Assembly: GCA_006937955.1 (NCBI GenBank)
Contig: SSNP01000152.1
Coordinates: 246,538 to 310,537 of the forward strand
DNA: 64,000 nt
DNA from: Pachypanchax playfairii
Lineage: Eukaryota > Chordata > Actinopteri > Cyprinodontiformes > Aplocheilidae
Direction: 5' to 3'
The notes beneath the pieces are model-generated. The model worked only from the letters and a program-made list of their open reading frames with translations, had not been told where the DNA came from and did not search any database. The translations under genes and the position numbers were made by a program. The first letter of the stretch is position 1; each line of letters opens with the position of its first letter. Positions 23,456 to 35,227 of the stretch are shown one piece after another.

Positions 23456-24033
23456 ACATCACATGAAACCAAGGATGTGTGTGATGAAGTTCTCATGGGG
23501 GTTTTGTTTTTAAGACCCAGTTAGTGAGGTTTTGTTGTGTGTTGCCATGGTTCTTTTGTGGATCTACTCTACGTGGTTTGGTTTCATACTTCATGATGCC
23601 CTTTAGAACTTTGTAGGAGGTTCTATATGATTACTGTGAATTGCTTGTTCACTTCTGCAGTAAGTGCTTCTTCATTCAAGGACACTCTGTTTGAACTTGG
23701 CGATGAAGCTAAACCTGTTTACTCTCTGTATTTGCTGAACATTTTCTAATTATATAAGTAGTGTTACATCTTTTTCCAAGATATTTATATTATATAAATA
23801 ATTTATAATTTATTCCATAATTGGTTTAATTTGTTTAATTTATCTTATGTCATTATTTATCTATTGAACATGAATTTGTTTAATTTTAACAGCAGTTTCA
23901 GGTTAGTTTGGCAGTTTAGACTTATTGCTTGTATGTTTGAGGTTTGTTGGTTTTAGAGTTTAATATAAGTAAGTTCACATTTAATTTATATTCATTAAGT
24001 GTTCTTGTTGTGAGGACATATTAAACCAGGATG

Positions 24034-24039
24034 AATAAA
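24034..24039 (+). terminator. rad51ap2: possible rad51ap2 polyadenylation signal
   Basis: AATAAA about 580 bases after the rad51ap2 stop codon; it is the first canonical hexamer on this strand that I noticed downstream. The interval 23456-24033 would be 3' UTR and shows nothing else. Confidence 0.4.
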
Positions 24040-24420
24040 TTGAGGATGTTAATTGAATTCTGTTGTTTTAATTATTAAAATATTCAGACCTATAAAACAC
24101 AACCATGAGCTGGAGTTTCATTTTAAAGTACAATGTAAAGAATATATTTTCATGACTTTTTCTCCTGCAGGTCATTACAGCAACAGAGTGATTTTATTTG
24201 TAGTCCAGGTTCTGCAACTTTTGGGAAGTTACTGTAGGACGTTCTGTTTACTGTACTGATGAAAGATTATGTTCTTTGTGTTATCTCTGCAGACAGACAT
24301 CCTCCAGCTCCATTAACTTCCTGTTGTCACTGTAGCACAAAATAATCAAACAATGATAAATGGATCCCATATTTTTCTATGATCTTATTGGCAGCTATAT
24401 GAGTCCCTAGTAAAATATTA

Positions 24421-25607
24421 AGGGCCTTATTTATCAAAATTCCAAGTAAAGAGCGCAAAATTGTGAGCGCCGCAAAAGTTTGTCGCCAAAAGGGCGTGTT
24501 CCTAATTTGCCGGGGATCTACTAAGACTGATTGCGCAATTGTTAACCGACGCAAAAAGCAGTATTCAAATGAGGAGTTTAACAGCGCTATTCTCTTGCAG
24601 GCGCAACGAAGGCGCAAACGGATAATGAAATTCGAGCCATTGGAGCTTCAAATATGAATGGAAGGAGCAAAAAATATATTATTGAGCTGCAGCAAAGAGG
24701 CTCCACTCTGTGATGTTGTTGAATGTTGTGCAACACACAGCAAACAACAGCGATCAGAGCGACATGGTGCGTAAAGTTTCCCCCCAGCGCGGTCCAAACA
24801 CCTACACCTGCTTTTCAGGATGCGGCGCGCTCCAAAATGTTTGTAGTGCGTATGTGGGCCAGATTATATCGATGTTACTCCCCAGCCGTTGGGTTGAGTG
24901 CAGGGGGTAAAGGGGGTCTGCACCATCACCTTAGGGAATAGATCACGAGCTGCTATTAAATTCATAAGTGTGGAATGATATTTACAGCACAAATAACGTA
25001 ACACACACACCCAAGAGCCGCAATCTTCATATTCACCATCTCTCAACCTCGTAAATATAACACTGTTCTTCAGAATGAAACAATCGTGAACCTGGATCAT
25101 TTACCACAACGTGTGCATCACAAGTGTTTGGAAAATAAATGGATCTGCCCGCATTACACTGCATTCACAACCTGTGACACACATTAGACAATCTACGCCT
25201 GTCACAGTGTGCTGGAATGATCCACGCATCTGCCTGTGTTCTTCTCCTCGCAACAATCACTGCAGTCATTTTCGTTCCGAGTTAAGACATGCTTTTCAAA
25301 GGTGGTAAAAATACGTGCAAAATTAGAAGCCGCAAACAGTTTCAGGTTTAATAAATCACACTGTGCCTAAAACGCCCACTTATTTGCATGTTCTCCTCCC
25401 AATATTTTGCGTCTTCTGACAGAAAGGCCCACATTGCATATTAATCAAGGGCAAAGGCGCAAAAATGATTTTGCGTGTCTAGCGGCAGGTTTAACAGGTG
25501 CAGTTTTGCCTGCGCGCTGTTAGTAAATCACCCGCTGCTTGTTTTTGCGGCCGCTAAGCAGTTTGCGCCTGTTTTAACAACCGCAAACCATTGATGAATC
25601 AGGCCCT
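24421..25607. mobile_element. DNA transposon with ~17-bp inverted ends, non-autonomous
   Basis: The left end AGGGCCTTATTTATCAA and the right end (reverse strand) AGGGCCTGATTCATCAA form an inverted repeat with two mismatches. The interior is CpG-rich and full of GCGCAAA/TTTGCGC motifs that pair across the two halves. No transposase frame is intact. The superfamily is not certain; the flanking bases do not give a clean duplication. Confidence 0.65.
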
Positions 25608-25808
25608 AAGAGTGGCAAAGATGGAAGTAAACACAGTGCTAAATGTTTTAATACTAAGTGATGTATATTTTTACACAAGGCCTGTTGTTTCTGATTCATC
25701 AGGTCAAGATGTGATTTGTAACAGCAGTAGTTGTATTTTCTGTAGGCAATGATCCCTTGGTTTGGGTTTGAAGACCATATCTGGAATGCTTATTTTTTGT
25801 TTCCTTGC

Positions 25809-26445
25809 TCCAAGTGGAGGAGTTCAAGTATCTTGGGGTCTTGTTGACGAGTGACGGACATGTAGAGCGTGAGATCAACAGACAGATCGGTGCAGCGTCT
25901 GCAGTGATGCAGTCGCTGTATCGGACTGTTGTTTTGAAGAGGGAGCTGAGCCTAAAGGCAACGCTCTCAATTTACCAGTCAATCTACATTCCTACCTTCA
26001 CCTATGGTCATGAGCTTTGGGTCATGTTGAAAGGAGTTTCCATAGCTGGGTGCTCCCTTAGAGATAAAGTGGGGAGCTCTGTCACCTGGGAGGAGCTTAG
26101 AGTAGAACCACTACTCCTTCATATCGAGAGGAGCCTGCTGAGGTTGCTCGGGCGTCTTTTCAAGATGCCTCTTGGGTGCCTCATAGGGAGGAGTTCTGAG
26201 CATGTGCTACTGGAAGGAGGCCTCTGGGACGACCTAGGACATGCCGGGGGACTATGTCTCTTGGCTGGCCTGGGAACGCCTCGGGGTCCCCTGAGGTGTG
26301 TGCGTGTGGACGAGGAAGTCTGGGCATCCTGCTCAGATGGCTGCCTCTGCGACCCAACCCCAGATTGGATGGATGGATGGATGGATGGATGGATGGATGG
26401 ATGGATGGACGGACGGACGGATGGACGGACGGACGGACGGATGCC
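25809..26445 (+). pseudogene. Rex3 (RTE-clade) LINE, 5'-truncated C-terminal part
   Basis: The frame 25805-26452 carries VEEFKYLGVLLTSDG, IGAASAVMQSLYR, IYQSIYIPTFTYGHELWVM and HIERSLLRLLGRLFKMP, the C-terminal end of Rex3-type reverse transcriptase after the catalytic palm. It lacks the stretch between the WVM segment and the SLRDKV segment. It ends in a GATG-type tandem tail, a known feature of Rex3. Loss of the endonuclease and RT catalytic regions through 5' truncation is the normal outcome of target-primed integration. Not functional. Confidence 0.8.
26366..26442 (+). repeat. (GGAT)n/(GGAC)n tandem tail of Rex3
   Basis: About 11 GGAT units followed by GGAC units with a single GGAT interruption. 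It directly follows the Rex3 coding end, so it is the element's 3' tail, partly changed by T-to-C substitutions that spread as units. Confidence 0.85.
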
Positions 26446-26461
26446 TATGTGATGAGAAGTG

Positions 26462-26580
26462 TCCCTATGATGGACTGACGACCTGTCCAGGTTTGACCCC
26501 GCCTCTCATCCAGTGACTGCTGGAGACAGCATCTCCCTGTGATCCTGAATAGGAACAAGCGTACAGAAATGACTGATGGA
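26462..26580 (+). repeat. SINE-like repeat fragment
   Basis: GATGGACTGACGACCTGTCC, CCCGCCTCTCATCCAGTGAC and GGAACAAGCG follow in the order of a very common teleost repeat. It abuts the Rex3 tail. Confidence 0.6.
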
Positions 26581-28555
26581 TAAGAAGTGAACTTATTTGC
26601 CTTTATGCCTAAATCAAGCTGTGAATAATTAAGATTATTTAGGAAATATGTTACACAGAGAAAACAGAGTCACGCTTACCACAGTTCATTTAGTTTTAAG
26701 AAATAAAATAGTATGTTTTCACCCCATTGACCCTTATGCTACTTCACATTTAAGTCAAACTTATTTTACAAAGCACATTTAAAAACAACAACTGCTGACC
26801 AAAATGTAAAACTATGATGAAAAGCATAAAAAAACTATAATAATTAAAACACTGTTGTAGAATGTTAAAACCAGGGAAAGAGGATTTTAACAGTTTTACT
26901 TGCCAGCAGCCTTTCTGAGCTGCCAGTTTTAACATATGAAACATGAACAGGTTTACTGCCTTAAAAGGCATCTGTGACTTTTTGTGCTGGAACTGGTTGT
27001 CTGTTGTCATAGCAACTCAAAACATCAGAAAAAGTCACAACCTTCTGACTTTGCTTTGAGACCCTTGAAACAGTTTGAAATGGTTACTTTTCCAGTTTTA
27101 AGACATCAAGCCTCTATAACTTTACCTCCTTTTACTAGTAGTTATAAAAATACTGCATTTATTTTACCTTGAAACTGAGAAGTGCAAACTTTTTTCTAAA
27201 ATCCTCCAGTGCCATTAAATACAAGGATTAAAAGTTGTTTTTAATTTCAGAGATAAATTAGTTAAATTGCTCTACCAGTATTTTCTTTATTATTCAAAAT
27301 CCCCAGTGATTTTCTTTCCAGCTGAAACAGAACTTTCAATTTTTTATTTGTTTTATGTCAATATTGATCAGTGTTGATGTTTTGCAGGATTACGTCCCAG
27401 TTCCATCTGTAAATGAAAATCAGAGTTTTCTGTCAGTTAATAGCAGTTAGAGGGAAATTTGGTTTCAAGGAACAAGGTGCCTCAGCTGGCAGACAGACCA
27501 GAGCCAATCAGAAAAAAACAACACCGTGGTATGGCTTTCCAAACATAATTAAATTCTGATGCTGCACATTCAATCCGACTCTTAATTTGGAACATTCTGT
27601 AAAAGCCAGGGAAGATAAATATAGATGTTTGCAGTGGATGTTGATTTTGTCTGAGCAACATCAGCTCAGTCTGTAGATTTTGTTGCAAAGTTCAGAATGT
27701 TTATAGATATTGCTCCATCTTTCACACGTTCTGTTTATTCATTGATAATAAGACCATACATTTCATGATTCTATAATTATATATTTAGAAAAAGCCTGAA
27801 GGATGATATTTAAATAGTTCTACAGTCTACAAGGTAGTCATAGAGAATTGGGATGTTTCTTGCTTATATTTTAGGTCATTGTTATGGACAAGTTTCACAT
27901 TCATAAAACTGCTGTTAATAAAAAGAAACTTAATGCAAGAGTTTAATAGTTGAAGTTAGAGGTATGGGTATATGGAAATGAGCAAGTAATATATCTATAT
28001 GCAATAAAATGAAGGAAATGCAATTTAGGGTTTTGCATCTCATTCAGCTATCACCCCGACTTCTACATAAAATGGACCCGAAAAAGTCAGATATGTGTAC
28101 TAAGTATAATAAGGTGGTTGGTAGTTATATCATCATCAACATCATCTTGACCTTTTTCCATATTCAGGAGTTCTGCATAAAGTAGTGAGGAATCTATTTT
28201 TAATTTTCAATGAAGACACTGGTCTAGACTCAATATGTTTACTCTGAGGAGAAACACATACACACATTAAGGGTCATTATAGAAGGACATTGTTATGCAT
28301 TGTAACAACATTGTTATGCATGATTTTGAATAAGCTGCCAACCCTTTCTGATTGGCATAAGGTTATATTTAATCTTTTGCCTATGGAATTGTCAGGAACC
28401 ATGGTTTATTCTTTTGTTAAGGGCAGGGTGCGATTTGGTGGGGGGATGGAGGGGATTTACCCCCCTCTGCCTTTGATGTCCCAACCTCTAGTCCTTTATT
28501 TTTTATCCCTGAGGGGGATAGGTTATTTTTGTTCCTCTTTCTTGTCCAGCCATAC
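26581..28555. other. noncoding, no feature recognised
   Basis: About 2 kb of AT-rich sequence without supported genes or bounded repeats. Confidence 0.45.
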
Positions 28556-28720
28556 TTGCCAACCCTCTTGAATTAACCGGGAGAATCCCGAATTTTAATG
28601 CTCTCCCGGGACCATCAGTTTCCCGAATTTGTCCCGATTTCCACCAAGATAACAATATTGCTAAACCATCCATAACCGCTGCTTAGCAAGTAACAAAGAG
28701 GTTTTAGGGTGTACAAGGAA
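28556..28720. repeat. interspersed repeat fragment (ACTTGCCAACCCTC family)
   Basis: CATACTTGCCAACCCTC, CGGGAGAATCCCGAATTTTA and CTCCCGGGA are characteristic of a repeat common in fish genomes. It is truncated, and its class is not assigned. Confidence 0.45.
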
Positions 28721-29375
28721 TTTATGAAAAAAATTGTGGCGATTCTGTGTATCATCATGTCATGTTCTATTTTTTTCCCTCCTGTCTGTCATGCAATCAA
28801 GTTTAAAAAGATCACCTGCACACAGTTCTCCCTGTCTGTCCTGTTCACCTGAACCGCCCCTTTATAAGTTGTGCACAGACACTGACCAAATGCCAGGTTG
28901 TCAACTAGCATGTGCTACTGCATTATCAGATGTAGTTCATGTCATGAGACCTGTTTCATCTCAGAGTGTACCAAACCTGTTTCTTTGTATCGACCACATC
29001 TCTGTCTGCCCCTTTGGATTGAATTTGTCTGCTCTGGATTCTGACCTGAGCTACTCAACCATAACACTTCCAGCTTTTTTCTTGTTTCATGCTCATGGAG
29101 GTTCTGTCCTACTGACCCTGATTACTGAATTGTGGATTCTGTTTGTCAAGGTCTTATGTGTTTTGTTGGGCTGATCTTTGGGCTAACCTTTTTTCTACTC
29201 TGCCTCCAGAGCCACTTTTGTCATGACTTCTGTATTGTGCTCTGTGCTTAATAATCTATTTTAAAACACCCCTTTTGCCCTGCCTGCTGCATTTGTTATG
29301 GGTCCCAGAGAGCTGAGAGCCAAAATAACAATTACCGTTGGTCCTGATGTGGACCAGACCTGAAAAAGTGGCACA
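28721..29375. other. noncoding or decayed repeat, unassigned
   Basis: An open frame at 28734-29174 has no recognisable domain. It precedes a LINE RT fragment in the same orientation, so it could be decayed LINE sequence. Confidence 0.3.
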
Positions 29376-29510
29376 TCTTCAGTCTTGGCCTCACCCAGGA
29401 GAAGGTACCAGTGCTGTGGAAAACATATTCCCTTGTTTCAGTACCTAAGAAATCGTATCCATCTGTCTTTAACAACTATAGATCTGTTATACTAACATCA
29501 TATACAGTGG
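29376..29510 (+). pseudogene. L2-like LINE reverse transcriptase fragment
   Basis: The frame reads EKVPVLWKTYSLVSVPKKSYPSVFNNYRSVILTS across a short stretch; the core, KVPVLWKTYSLVSVPKK and NNYRSVILTS, is the N-terminal RT region (finger domain) of L2-like LINEs. It breaks where the following CAGTGG element begins. Confidence 0.6.
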
Positions 29511-29640
29511 TCGACAGTTATATGCACAACGCTTATATGAACAACACGATTATATGCACAGGTCCGATGGATATATGCACAAAACATTTGGAGGTATCAT
29601 ATATGCATCCCACTAAACCTCGCTGTTTCTCATTAGTTAC
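29507..29640 (+). mobile_element. pogo/Tigger-like terminal fragment
   Basis: TACAGTGGTCGACAGTTATA followed by repeats of TTATATGCACA and TTATATGAACA resembles the 5' end of pogo/Tigger elements, which insert at TA. Only one end is visible. Low certainty. Confidence 0.35.
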
Positions 29641-29825
29641 TTGACAGGACACCTCCGCTGGTGTTCTCCCATGCACTCTCGCTGTTAGGCGTGTGGAACT
29701 AGGCTGCTCTGGTGTTTACACACGTGTCTGGCGCGTCTGCTTGAAGCTGTCCGAGGGTCGCCAAAACATAATGGTAACGCTTCCTTTTACAGTCCGCTAA
29801 TTACTAAGAAATTACCTGGTACTTA

Positions 29826-30190
29826 TATGGTAAATCTTAGTGTGTTAATGGTAAATGGCATGTACTTGCATAGTGCTTTACTCAGGTCCTACGACCCCCA
29901 AAACGCTTCACACTACAGTATGTCATTCCCCCATTCACACACACACACTCACACGTTTGGTGATGATGAACTACACACATGTTGTAGCCACAGCTGTCCT
30001 GGGACACACACTGACAGAGGCGAGGCTGCCAGACACTGGTGCCGCTGGACCCTCCGACCACCACCAAACAGGCAAAGTGGGTTAAGTGTCTTGCCCAAGG
30101 ACACAATGGTCAGGCGATCTTTTTCTCTGGGCAGAGCGGGGATTTGAACCAGCGACCTTCCGGTTACCAGATGATCCGCTCTCCTCTGCG
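29826..30190 (-). repeat. tRNA-derived SINE
   Basis: On the minus strand the unit begins with a tRNA-like head whose B box is GGTTCAAATCC (complement of 30133-30150). It continues with TTGGGCAAGACACTTAACCC and a CA-repeat-containing body, and ends at GTAAATGGCATG. This order matches a SINE widespread in teleosts. The internal B box is the pol III promoter element. The A box is degenerate. Confidence 0.65.
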
Positions 30191-30206
30191 GCCACAGACG
30201 GCCACA

Positions 30207-32700
30207 TTAACTCTGTAAAAGTGGGCAGATGTGCAGGATGAAGCCCACAGTTGCAGCACAGATGTCACTCAGTGGCACTCCTCTCAGCGCAGCCCAGGCG
30301 GTAGACATCCCTCTGGTGGAATTGCATCTGACTTTAGGAGGCGTAAGACTCCGAGATGTGTATGCCTGTAAAATAGCATCAACGACCCAATGCAAGAGTC
30401 GTTGTCTTGAAACAGCATAAACTTGCCTGTGACCACCATGACAAATGAACAGTGCATCAGTTTTACAAATGTCCGCAGTCACATTTATGTGTCCTGCAGC
30501 AATTGAACAGGACACAAGGGACTTGAAACAGGCCCATGTGATCCAGACGGAGTAGCAAACACAGCCAGAAATATAGGCTGGTTCATACGACAGGCTGGAA
30601 GTCTCTTTGGCAAGAAGGATGGGTTGGGCCAACGGGAACCCCAGAATCATCTGAATTGTATGACAAACAGTCGTCAGCGGCTGATAAGGCGTGGAGCTCA
30701 TCTACTCGCTTTGCTGAAGGGACTGCAAGGACAAAGGCAGTCTTGATCAACGGAAACTGAAGCTCAGCACCTTCGACTAGTTCAAAAGGTGGGAAGCATA
30801 AGCCTTTAAGAACTAGCGGGGGTTCTCAAGAAGGCAACCGTGCAAGCCTCGGAGGACACAAGCGAAGAGCTCCTTTCAAGAAGCAGGACACCAATGAATG
30901 CGAGCCCATATACCTTAAGTGTAGAGACAGAGAGACCTTTCTGTAGTTGTTGTTGTAGATAGGTAAGCAATAGTGGAACCGGAAAGCACTCTGGGTCCAC
31001 CTTTGACTCTACACCACCTGACAAACAGTTTCCATCTGTTGTCATACAACAGCCTGGTAGACGGTGGTCTGGGCAAAAGTGCCAAATGCTCCATTGTAGT
31101 TGTGAGAGGAGATCTTTCCTCTGAGGGAGAGCTCACGGGTCACGAGTCTGTAAATCATGGGGAACCAGATCCTCCCCGGCCAGAACGGAGCAACCAGCAG
31201 CACTCTGTGATTGCTCTTCTCGATCCTGTGAAGTATCAGCATTAATTAATGGAAGGAGGAAATGGGTGTGTCAGAGCATCTTGCTCTAATGTACTCTCTG
31301 AGAGAGAACCACAGGGGGGACTGCGTCATGGCGTTTGAAGCGAAGAGGTCCACCTCTGCCATGCCATACCTCTGCCAGATCCTTTCGACAACAGTCGGGT
31401 TCAGACGCCATTCTCCCAGTGGTGGTTTCTGTCTGGAAAGTAGATCTGAGGCAGAGTTTTGTACGCCAGGCAGATGAGCTGCTTTCATGCACCGAAGGCG
31501 GGGTAAAGCCCACAGGAGGAGCCTCCATCAGTGAGTGAATGGACCTACTGCCTCCCTGGTGATTGATGTGGAAGACTATCGATGTATTGTCCAACCGAAC
31601 AAGGACATGTTTCCCTTCCAGGGCAGGCAGGAAATGCTTGAGAGCTAGTGGAACTGCATGAAGCTCCAGGACATTTATGTGCAGATGTGTCTCCTGGGGG
31701 CTCCAAACACCTCTGACCGTTCGACCACAACTTCCCAATGGGAGGGAGGGGAGCTTAAATCGACCCCACCCCCCCCCCCGCAGATGAAGTCCCTGTTCCC
31801 CCATGGCTCGAGGTAGGTCAGGCACTGACTGGAAAGTCGAACAAGTCTGTGCTGGCGCTGTTTGGGTTGGAGGCCCAGGTTGTTCACCCAAATCTGTAGG
31901 GGCGCAAGGACAGAAGCCCTAAAGGTACCACCAAGGACATTGATGTGAGTTTGCCCAGTAACGGGAAGGGCAGACCTACACGCTGTAGGACCTGAGAGAT
32001 CAGACAACCATATCCTCTACTCTCTGTGGAGATGGGGAGGCAGTCATAGTTAAGGAGTCTAGAGCAATCCCGATGAGGCGATTTGATATCAGGGAACTCT
32101 TTGCAAAGTTCACTGCAAAGTTCACTGTGAGTTGTCTGTGAGACCTAACTGAAACACATGGTCTAGAAGGACAGAAGTTTTGTTCTGTGCCTGCTCCAGA
32201 GATGGAGCACACCCAAGCCAGTCGTCCAGGTAGGGAAGGATTCGCTGTCCCCGGGGCCTACAGGGGCGCTAGTGCTGCAGCCATATCCCTGGTGAAGGTG
32301 CGAGGGGTGAGAGAGAGACCAAAAGGAAGGACTCTGAATTGATAGGCCTGACCCTCAAAGGCAAAGCGTAGAAATTGCCTGTAGCGTGGTTACTGGCATA
32401 TGAAAATATGCGTCCTGTAAGTCGACACATGTGAACCAATCCCCCGTGAGATTGCGTGGGGGACATCCACCGTCCAAAGCATGTGGAACCGCAGCACCTT
32501 GAGATACTGGTTCAGATGTCTGAGGTGGATGATGGGGTGAAACCGGCCATCGTCTTTGGGACAAGGAAGTAATTTGAATAGAACCCGTTGAACCGGTCTG
32601 GACTCTGAACAGGCTCCCTCCACTTCTTAAAAGCTCCAATATCTCCTTTCTTAGAGCTGCAGACCTCACTGGGCTGGAAACTACTCTCATTTTCATCACA
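30207..32700 (-). pseudogene. DIRS-type tyrosine-recombinase retrotransposon relic, copy 1
   Basis: Reading the minus strand from 32700 downward: RT motif A in FTCVDLQDAYFHMPV (about 32440-32390), an RT/RNase H linker ending TASPSPQRVE (32040), RNase H segments HINVLELHAVPLALKHFLPA and VRLDNTSIVFHINHQGG (31690-31550), then ADLLSRQ-like and VDLFAS segments (31440-31330). Next come the tyrosine recombinase N-terminal part (QQQLQKGLSVSTLKVY, 30950-30900), a KRVDELHALS-like segment (30720), and the catalytic STRGMSTAWAALRGVPLSDI (30310-30260). This RT-RNase H-YR order defines DIRS1-like elements, which integrate with a tyrosine recombinase instead of a DDE integrase. Many stops and frameshifts make it dead. 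The HxxR histidine reads as asparagine (CNSTRG). Confidence 0.8.
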
Positions 32701-32960
32701 TTGAACTGTGGGGAACGGCGCTTGAACTGGATACTGTAACCACCGGACAGGGTCAGGAGGTCAAAGAATCAGAAGTATAGACTTCATTTCAGCAAAGTCA
32801 GAAGCTAAAGCATTGACCTTTGCGGACAAACCATGCTCACAGTGAGCCTTCTTTGGTCTTAATTTCTCTGGGTACTTACTGTGGGTATAGCTGTGTGTTT
32901 GAACAAACAGTAATTTCACAAAAGAGTGAAAAGCAGATTGTCTTTAACATTAATTTCACT

Positions 32961-33781
32961 TTAAGATCTGTGAGATCTGTGGTCGGATTGGTGCACAGAG
33001 AGCGCTTGCAAATCAATGACCTGCTTGACTGACACCAGCGCCAGAAGCAACACCACCTTAAATGACAGAGTTTTAAGGTCAATGTCATCCACTGGTTCAA
33101 ACGGAGGTTCTGAAACCCCTTTCAGCACCACGAACAGGTCCCAAGAGGGCACCAAAGGCCGAGACACAGGGAGAAGCCTGCGTTCTCCCTTCATAAATCT
33201 GCACGCCAGAGGGTGTTGAATTGCCAGTTTCTTCCCAAAACCTACGTGGGAGGCAGAAATGGCAGCCAGATCTACCTTTATGGTGGAAAACAATTCTTTT
33301 TGTTCCTTTTGGCGTCTTCCGGGCACTGGAAAAACAGGGTATCTCTATTCTGGCACCAGGCCTCCAACACCCTCCATTTTGAGTCATATAAGGACCTAGT
33401 GGAGGGGGCCCTAGTGTTCTGAATAGTCTAAATGACCGCTTGAGGCAGTCCTGCTGCCTTTAAGCTGAGCCACTCACTAGCTAGACCCACAGTGCTATAT
33501 ATGCGCTCTGGGTGCGGTTGTAAAATTGTTCCCCTCACCTGAGACACCAGATCCCTGTGAGGTGGTAATTTTCAATGTTGGCCCCTCAGAAAAATGTCCG
33601 CCATCCAATGTATGGCGGGCCAGTGAGGGGCCACCAGCATGAGCGTATGGTGTTGAACCCGCACTCTAAGCAATGTAGGGGGTATCAGCGCCACGGGGGA
33701 AATGCATGAAACAGTGTTCCGAGGCCACGCGGTGTGGAGTTTCCTGATCAGGTATTGAGAGGAATAGTGGGCCCTGAACAT
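32961..33781 (-). pseudogene. second DIRS fragment (RNase H end and recombinase start)
   Basis: On the minus strand, 33640-33600 gives MLVAPHWPAIHWMADIF, the segment after RNase H, and 33326-32961 gives recombinase sequence with VDLAAISASHVGF, RPLVPSWDLFVVLKG and SVKQVIDLQALSV. The same domains occur again downstream in copy 1, so this is a separate copy placed upstream of the RT of copy 1. The catalytic arginine of the KRVxDLxALS motif is replaced by glutamine. Sequence from 33782 to about 34690 may belong to its flanking or terminal repeats but shows no clear structure. Confidence 0.7.
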
Positions 33782-34774
33782 GCTCCTTGGATGCGAAAAG
33801 ATCTGACGCTGCCAGGCCGAATCGAGTCCAGATTGGCTCCATTATAACTGTATGCAGAGTCCTGTCCCCATCTCAGCTGGACATGGCTCTGAAGGACACG
33901 ACTGTTGACACATGTGGGCGGCGGCTTGGCTGTCGGCAGATAAGGGTCCCTCCCCGACAGACTAGCTTTTATGATTCGGAAGCTATGTTCGAATAAACAC
34001 AACAAGGTCCCTGGCATCGTCGACGATGACGGCGTCCCCGTAGCGTTAATGATGAAGCATGCGCAGTGTTCGCATGTCCTACGGTTGTCCAATGCTCGCC
34101 GAGCAGACCTGGTGTGGATCTTTACTCAATATTTTGTTCCCACAGGTACAGAGGTGAGCCGTCGTGGCCTCAACTGCTCTGGTGTGAGAAGTAGCTTCCA
34201 TGTTGGTAAACTGGTGTGTTTAAACGTGGTACGCGGGCAGCACGTGAAGAAATAAAACAGCCGCACTGGTATATGAAGACTGTGTAAGTGTGCTCCAACC
34301 TATGGTGAAGGTCCGAGCAGGAGACGCAAGCTAGCGTTCGACGACAGAGTAAAAGGGAAACTGGCTCCAGTCTGTGAACGGTTAAGCTAGCTTGCTGGCG
34401 ATAAGATGCTACCGAAGTGAGAAGAAGTGATTGAATGGCGTGGTGACACATGCTACTTATAGTGGCATGTGACGTGGACATCACGATCACCAGCCAATCA
34501 GGACTGGTGTAATGAGACAAGTGCTTCTAAGGAATCCAAGGGGCACATCCAAACAAATATTATGAAAGAGAACTGCTTGACCAAGTACCTCAGGCCAGCA
34601 AGTCCCACACTCCTGGTTCAGGGGGGGCTCCGGTTCCTTATTCTGGGAAACAAGTTATTATGCTTTTAGTGCTATGAATCGCTCTTAGTCTGACCCTTTA
34701 ATTAAAGCTAATTTGCCACGATTATCAGGGTACTCAAACCCCTCCACCACGTTAAGGTGGCGATTCAGCAGAGG

Positions 34775-34945
34775 GGATTTTTTTTTTGTAGTTTCTTTTT
34801 TTTTTTGTCTTTGAAAAGGTTTTTTGAAAAAATATTTTTGAATTTTTTTGGGGGGGCTTGTAGTTTTCACCTTTTTTGTTTTTTTGTGATTTTTGAAAGT
34901 TTTTTTGTTATTTTTAGTTTTTTTTTTTATAATTATTTTCTTTAA
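34775..34945. repeat. poly-T-rich low-complexity tract
   Basis: Dense T homopolymers interrupted by short spacers. The apparent 113-aa lysine-rich frame on the minus strand is a product of this composition. A SINE-like GGAGCACCCGGAGTAAACCC piece follows at 34985-35030. Confidence 0.7.
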
Positions 34946-35227
34946 ATAAAATATTGTTGAACAGAACATTTCAATTCCACTGTGTGGGGGGGAACCGGAG
35001 CACCCGGAGTAAACCCACTCAGACACGGGGAGATCTGGTGTAAAGATGATTTTGTGAGATGTCAGTTATTCCACCGTGCTGACCATTTTTTGTGATGATT
35101 CTTGAGGGGCTGGAAGTTTGTGAAATGTCTTGTTCTTGATGGAGAGGGTGATGGTTTTTCTCATATCTGTGGCTGCAGCAGATTGATTTTTATGCCACTG
35201 TTTGTTTTTAGCCCAGACAGCGAAAAA

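Noticed and set aside
26366..26442. CRISPR-like or satellite array
   Set aside because: Simple tetranucleotide repeat without spacers; no CRISPR array exists in the window.
26254..26516. Frames with WMDG or GWMD repeats
   Set aside because: Translations of the GGAT microsatellite tail of Rex3, not proteins.
34685..35026. 113-aa lysine-rich frame on the minus strand
   Set aside because: Produced by T homopolymers on the plus strand.
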